26,845 bases of DNA from DATDOO01 sp035293245 (lineage in GTDB: Bacteria > Pseudomonadota > Gammaproteobacteria > Methylococcales > Methylococcaceae): the NCBI GenBank assembly GCA_035293245.1, contig DATDOO010000062.1, positions 1 to 26,845 on the forward strand, written 5' to 3'. A model generated the notes under the pieces. It was not told the DNA's origin and searched no databases. It saw nothing but the letters and a program-made list of their open reading frames with translations. Of the stretch, positions 20,801-26,800 are shown in pieces (position 1 is the stretch's first letter; the number at the start of each line of letters is the position of its first letter). The translations under genes were made by a program, and so were the position numbers.

Positions 20801-23800
20801 CGGTCCGGACGGCCGATTGTGGGCGGTGGCCTGGAGCGGCAGCGACATCGCCGCTGCCCAACCGGACGGCAGTACGGACCTCGTCAGCTTCCCCCTGTCC
20901 GGCCGCACTGCCGGCCGCGCCGAACTGGAATACCGCCTGAGGGGCACCATCGACAGCATCGCCTTCGGTGCCACCGGCACCGAACTGGCAGGCCTGCTGA
21001 TCGCCTCCAGCAACCTCAAGCAGCGCCCGGTGGTGGCGGGCGTGGGGGATACGCCCCACCAAAGTTCCGTGTGGATGGTGGAATTACAGTCCCGGCGCCT
21101 TCTGCAACTGGCCACCGGCGGCACGCGCGGCGAAAGTATCATCGCCACCCGCGACGGCCGCATCTTGATCGCCGAGACCGGCCACATCGACGAAATCGCC
21201 CCGCGCCGCCCGCCCCACGTCACCGCCTTAAGCGTCGCCGACGGTGCGCTGGTGCCGCTGCCGCTGGGGCGGATCGGCATCCAGTTCGACCAGGCCATGT
21301 GGTTGGGGGATAGCAACGACGAAGGCAGCGTCCTCAATCCGGACAACTACACCTTCACCGCCTTGGGTAGCGATGCCGGGCGCGTCATCGCGCCGCAAAG
21401 CGTCGTCTGGGATGCGATAAGCCGCACCGTCTGGCTGGACGTGAACGGCCTCCTGCCGGCCGGTCAATACCAGATTGACATCGGCGCCCATTTGCAGAGC
21501 AGCACCCAAGTGCGCCTGGACCAGGGCTATGCGAGCACCTTCACGGCCCTGCTCGACATGAGCCACCGGGTGCAACTGGACTTTGCCAATACCCGCGCCG
21601 ACCGCGCCACCGGTGAGGTGAGCTACGACGTCAGCCTGACCAACATCGGCACGGATGACCTCAACGGCCCCCTGATGCTGCTGCTCGATCCGGGCCGCTA
21701 CTTCGACGATGGCATCCTGGACGCTGCCGGCGGCGGCGGCGACCAGTCCGACTTGTGGCTGCTGGACCTGAGCGCCGGCCTGCAAAGCCTGGGCGGGAAG
21801 CTCCCGGTGGGCGCCACGCTGGCCGATCAGACCGTGACTCTCGTGCCCGCCAGCCGCTTTGCCACGCTGGCCGGCATGGCCGACCTGGTCAAAGCCAACC
21901 TCGGCCACGGCGTGTACGCCCTGCCCCAGCCCAACCTGCCGCCGCGCCTCGGCGTGGCCGGTTCTGACTTCCTCGATGCCGACGCCTTGGCGCCGGCTGC
22001 CGTCGGTCAGGCCTGGAGCGGCCAGATCGAAGCGGTCGACCCCGACGGCACGCAGTTCTTCTTCGAACTGCTGCAAGCCCCCGAAGGCGTAACGCTCACG
22101 AGAGAACCCGATTACACCACCGATGCCGACGGCTACCACCACGCCGTCGCCAATCTCAACTGGACGCCCAGCGCCCGCGACTTGGCCGCTACGGAAATCG
22201 TCGTGCGCGTTACGGACAGCCGCGGCGGCATCGCCACCCGGCGCTTCCAGGTGCCCGTCCTCGGCGGCAACCACGCCCCCAGCCTGTTCGCCCCCCAAGA
22301 CCTGAGCCTCCAGGAAGGCGAAGTCCTGTCGTTGCCTCTTCAAGGAAGCGATGCCGACGGCGACCCCCTCACCCTGACCGTCCGCAACCTGCCGGCCGGC
22401 GCCGTGTTTGACGCCGCCACGGGGCTGTTGAGCTGGCTGCCCGGCTACGACCAGGCCGGCCATTACGCCGACATCACCGTCATCGCCAGCGACGGCAAAG
22501 CCACCGTGGCGGAGCGCTTCAACCTCACCGTCGAACAGGGCTACGCGAGACCTAAGCTGGGCGCCGTCGCCCCGCAAACCCTGCGGGAAGGGGACCCTTA
22601 CGCCCTGCAACTGGCAGGCTTCATGCCCGGTGGCCTGGAACAGGCCGACGGCACCACCATTACCCTGGAATACGCCGCTCCCTGGCTGCCGGGCGGCGCC
22701 ACGCTGAACCCGGAGACCGGCTGGCTGCAATGGACGCCGGGCTACGCCCAGCACGGCGATTACCGCGTGCCGGTGACCCTGACGGCCACCTATACCCAGC
22801 CCGACGGCGAGGTGGCAAAAACCAGCGTCAGCCGCGACCTCCTCTTCAGCGTCCTCAACGCCAACGGCGCACCCGTCTTCGCTGCTTCGACTTCGCTCAG
22901 CACAGGTGCCGCCGAAACCTGGCACCTCCTGGAAGGCCAGCCGCTGCGCCTGAGCGTGTTCGCCTACGACCCGGACAACCCGGACTTCGAACCGAGAATC
23001 CGCCTCAACCCCCTGGCCCCTGCCACCGGCCCCGAAGGCAGCGCCGCCAGCGTCGCCTACCGGGTGGATGGCCTGCCGGAAGGCGCCGCCTTTGACGCGG
23101 AAACCCTGGAAATCCTCTGGACGCCGGGCTACGCGCAAGCCGGCACGTATACGGTCACGGTCACCGCCACGGACGACGGCGATCCTTCGACAAGCTCAGG
23201 ACAGGCTCCCGGCACGCCCGCCGTGAGCCAGATCGTCTTACCCCTGGTCGTCAGCAACGCCAACCGCGCACCCGACATCGGCGACATCAGTAATGCCTTC
23301 GTCGACAAGGGTGCGGTGCTGGAAATCCCCGTCCAAGCGGTTGATGCCGACGGCAACCCCCTGCAACTGACTTTATCCGGCCTGCCGCGCTTCGCCAGCT
23401 ACGTCCAAGGCGACGCAAGCGCAGGTCAAGCGAGCGGCACAATCCGTTTCGCCCCCGGCGAAGGCGACCGGGGCGACTACGTCCTCACCGTGGTGGCCCA
23501 GGACGATGGCGGCGGCGACGCAACCCAAGTTCTCACCCAGGCCAAAAGCTTCGTGCTCACCGTGAGGAGCTCCTCGGAAGCGCCGGTCATCACCGCACCG
23601 CGGCAGGTGGTGGCGGTGGCCGGCCAACCACTCTCGGTACCCATCCTCGTTCAGGATCTCGACCAGGACGCCCTGAGCTACAGTGCGGAAGGCCTGCCTA
23701 TCGGCGCGGAACTGATTCCCCAGAGCCAATACGGCCACGCGCTGCTGATCTGGACGCCGAGTCTGGACGACCTGGGCTCCCGCGACATCACCCTCGCCGT

Positions 23801-26800
23801 GACCGACTCCGGCTTGCCGCCGCAGGATGCGGGCTATGCCAATCCCGACAACCCCATCCCCAACACCACCCACCACACCCTGCGCCTCATCGTGCGCGCG
23901 GCCAATGCCCTCCCCGAACTCCTGGGCGTCATGGTGGACGGGGTCGAGGTTGCGGATACGGGCGATGCGGTCCAGCCTATCCGCCTCCACGCCACGGAAG
24001 GCGTGCCGCTCGCCGTCGACCTGTTCGGCCGCGACACGGACGCCGACCTGATCGACTGGAAGAGCCTTGACCTGCCGCGCGGCATGCGCCTGGAAGTCCC
24101 CGCCGCCGGCAACGGCAATCATGCCCTGCTGCGCTGGACGCCGGACACTTTCGCCGCCCAGGACGGCAACACCGGTACGCCCGGCCTGTGGCGTTTCAGC
24201 GTCCAGGCCGGCGACGGCGCTGGAGAGTTTACGCGTACGTTCGAAATCGCCGTCGCCAACGTCAACCAGACCCCGCGCCTCCTGCCCCTGCCCCTGCCGC
24301 TGCAATTGGTGAAGGAAGGCGAGACCTTGAGCTTTACGCTCAAGAGCGCCGATGCCGACCGCGATCCCATCATTACCAGCCTGGTTTACGACGAAAACAC
24401 CCCCGAAGGCGTGTACTTCGATCCCAAGAGCGGCACGTTCGAATGGACGCCGGACCAAACTGCCGTCGACAACGCCCTGGGTGAAAGCCAACCCTTCCGC
24501 TTCACCTTCCGCGCATCCGATGGGACGGCCACCACCACGCAAACCGTGCAGGTGCGGGTGTTCGACGTCAACCGCATCCCGCGCCTGGAGGTAAGCAACC
24601 ACGCCGTGGTGGTCGGGGATACCCTGAGCCTCCCCGTCCAGTTAGGCGGCAGTGCCACCGGCGAAGGAATCCATGCCGCGGACGCCGACGGCGATGCGCA
24701 AACCCAGGCCCTGGCCATCCGCTTTACGCACCTACCCGAAGGCGCCCTCTTTGATCCCCAAAGCCGGCGCCTCACCTGGACGCCGGGTCCGGGCCAGATC
24801 GGCGACTTCACGATCACGGCCCAAGCTTTCGACGGCCAAAATACCGCCACACAAACCTTCACCGTGCGCGTGGTGGCCGACGCTTCCGCCAATGCCCCGC
24901 ACATCCTCATCTCCACCACACCCAGCACCCCGGCGCTGCCGGGCCAGACCGTGGTCGCCACCGTGCGCAGCGATGCCTATAGCGCCATCGCTCACCTTGC
25001 CGTACAAGTTCGGGGCGAAGCCCTCGGCACGCAAGACTGGCAAACCATGGCGCTGGACGGGGCAGGGCGGCTGCGCCTGACGCCCACCCAGCCGGGCCTC
25101 ATCGAAATCCAGGTGACCGCCACCGACCGCGACGGCTTCAGCGCCACCGAAACCCACACCGTGCGCGTCAAAGACCCTGGCGATACCCAGGCTCCAGAAC
25201 TGGCCTGGGGCGGAAATCTGGCCGGAGCCGACGCCTGGACCCAACCCCTCGACATCGCCCGGGTCACGTCCCTCCAAGCGGCGCTGCAAGAACGCCAACT
25301 GATGGGCTACAAACTGGAACTGGCTCCGGCCTTGGCCGAGGCTCCCTCCGGCCTCCCCCTTTCGCAAAGGGGGATTGAGGGGGATTTACCCACCGGCGCC
25401 TGGCGCACCCTCGCCGAAGAAAACACCGCCGCGGCCGCCATCGACGGCCTCTTTGCCCTGGGCAACCTGGACCCCGCGCAGTTCGCCAACGGCGTCTATC
25501 ACCTCCGCCTGACCGCCTGGGACATCGCCGGCCGCACCACGGAAATCGCCGCCCGCGTGGTCATCGACACCGCCGACAAACAATGGGCCAGCCCAAGTGC
25601 CACCGATGCCGTCTACACCCTGGCCGGCCACGACTTCGCCCTGACCCGGATGCTGGGCCAGGGGGCAGGGGAGGAGAGCCATGGCGATTTCGGCAACTGG
25701 CGCCTGCCCCTCCTCGACACGGCGCTCACCACCGACCAGCCCGCCACCACCGCCAGCGGCATGACGGCGCCGTGGATGGAAGGCGCCCGCGTCTGGCTGC
25801 AGATCCCCGCCAGCCTGGGTACCCCCGACGCCGCGCCGCGCACCCTTCGCTTCACCCTGTCCACCGCCCGCGAAACGCTGGGCACCGAACCCGGCGCCCC
25901 CGCAGTGTGGCACCCCGCCTTCAGCGACAGCCAGGGCTGGCAACTGCAAGCGCACGGCGATCCCGGCCGCCACGACAAGCGCGAAACCCTGGACCGCCAA
26001 GGCCAGCACCTGTACGACCACGCCACCGGGCTCCCCTGGCGGCCCGCAGGCTACACCCTCACCGGTTCCGACGGCACCCGCTACCAACTGGACGCCCAAG
26101 GCAAAATCAACGCGGTCACTTTCAGCGACGGCGCCGCGTGGCTGGTCAGTGACGCCGGAATCGCCGCGGTCGCTGCAAGCGTAGGGTGGGCATCGGCCAC
26201 CGGAACGGCGGAAACGGAGCGGGTCGACTTCCTGCGCGACAGCCAAGGGCGCATCGTGCGCGCCACCGGCCCGGATGCCGCGGGCGAAGCCCAAAGCATC
26301 GCCTACCGCTACGACGCCCAAGGCCGCCTGAGTCTGGCCAGAAACCTCCGTGCAGACCTCCCCCTTTCGCAAAGGGGGACCGAGGGGGATTTAACCCAAA
26401 GCGCCGGGAACGCCCAGGACCTGGGCACCCCCTACGGCTACGACGCCGCCGGCCAACCCTACGCCGACCGTCTCACCGCCAACCTCGGCGCGGCGGTGAA
26501 CTGGCTCGGAAACAGCACCGCCAACACCTGGAGCGGTCCGCTCACCGCCGGCGAAACCATCAGCCTGGCCTTCAGCATCCGGCAGAGCGAACTGGATGCC
26601 ACCGTCAAAATCCCCGGCGCCCGGGGCGCAGTGATCCTGGCCCTGGAAACCGATCTGGCCGACCCGCAGGCTTCGCTGGAAGTCGTTGGCGGCACGGTGA
26701 TCGGCCGCGTTGTCTCCCCTCTCCCCAATCTCGAAAGTCCCTCTCCCTCTGGGAGAGGGTTGGGTGAGGGTTCTGGAGAGGGGCAGGGGGTGAGGGCAAC

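Larger units (their letters stand above)
21945..25180 (+). repeat. About ten He_PIG/cadherin-like Ig repeats
   Basis: Repeats begin with N-x-x-P-style lead-ins near 21950, 22270, 22545, 22860, 23260, 23580, 23905, 24260, 24570 and 24890. Most carry a D-x-D-x-D/DxDGDPL segment, G-A-x-F-D/DPxTGxLxWTPG turn and a final V-x-V strand, the dystroglycan-type (He_PIG) pattern, often calcium-binding through DxDxD. Examples: GSDADGDPLTLTV with LSWLPGYDQAGHYADITV; AVDADGNPLQLTL. The DxDxD motifs are seen; calcium binding is inferred. Confidence 0.8.

Noticed and set aside
13737..21062. Antisense open frame of 2,441 codons on the minus strand
   Set aside because: It lies entirely opposite the giant gene. 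Its translation is Gly/Ala/Val/Arg/His/Gln-rich with no family motifs, and its openness follows from the high-GC codon use of the true strand. The opposite frame encodes recognisable CARDB and propeller domains.
18782..21313. Plus-strand frame of 843 codons, and similar ones at 13019-14185, 14537-16090 and 16721-18136
   Set aside because: Arg/Pro/Gly-rich out-of-frame readings of the giant gene, a typical artefact of GC-rich coding sequence.
21228..24602. Minus-strand frames at 21228-23138 and 23373-24602
   Set aside because: Shadows of the He_PIG repeats on the plus strand, with no recognisable domains.
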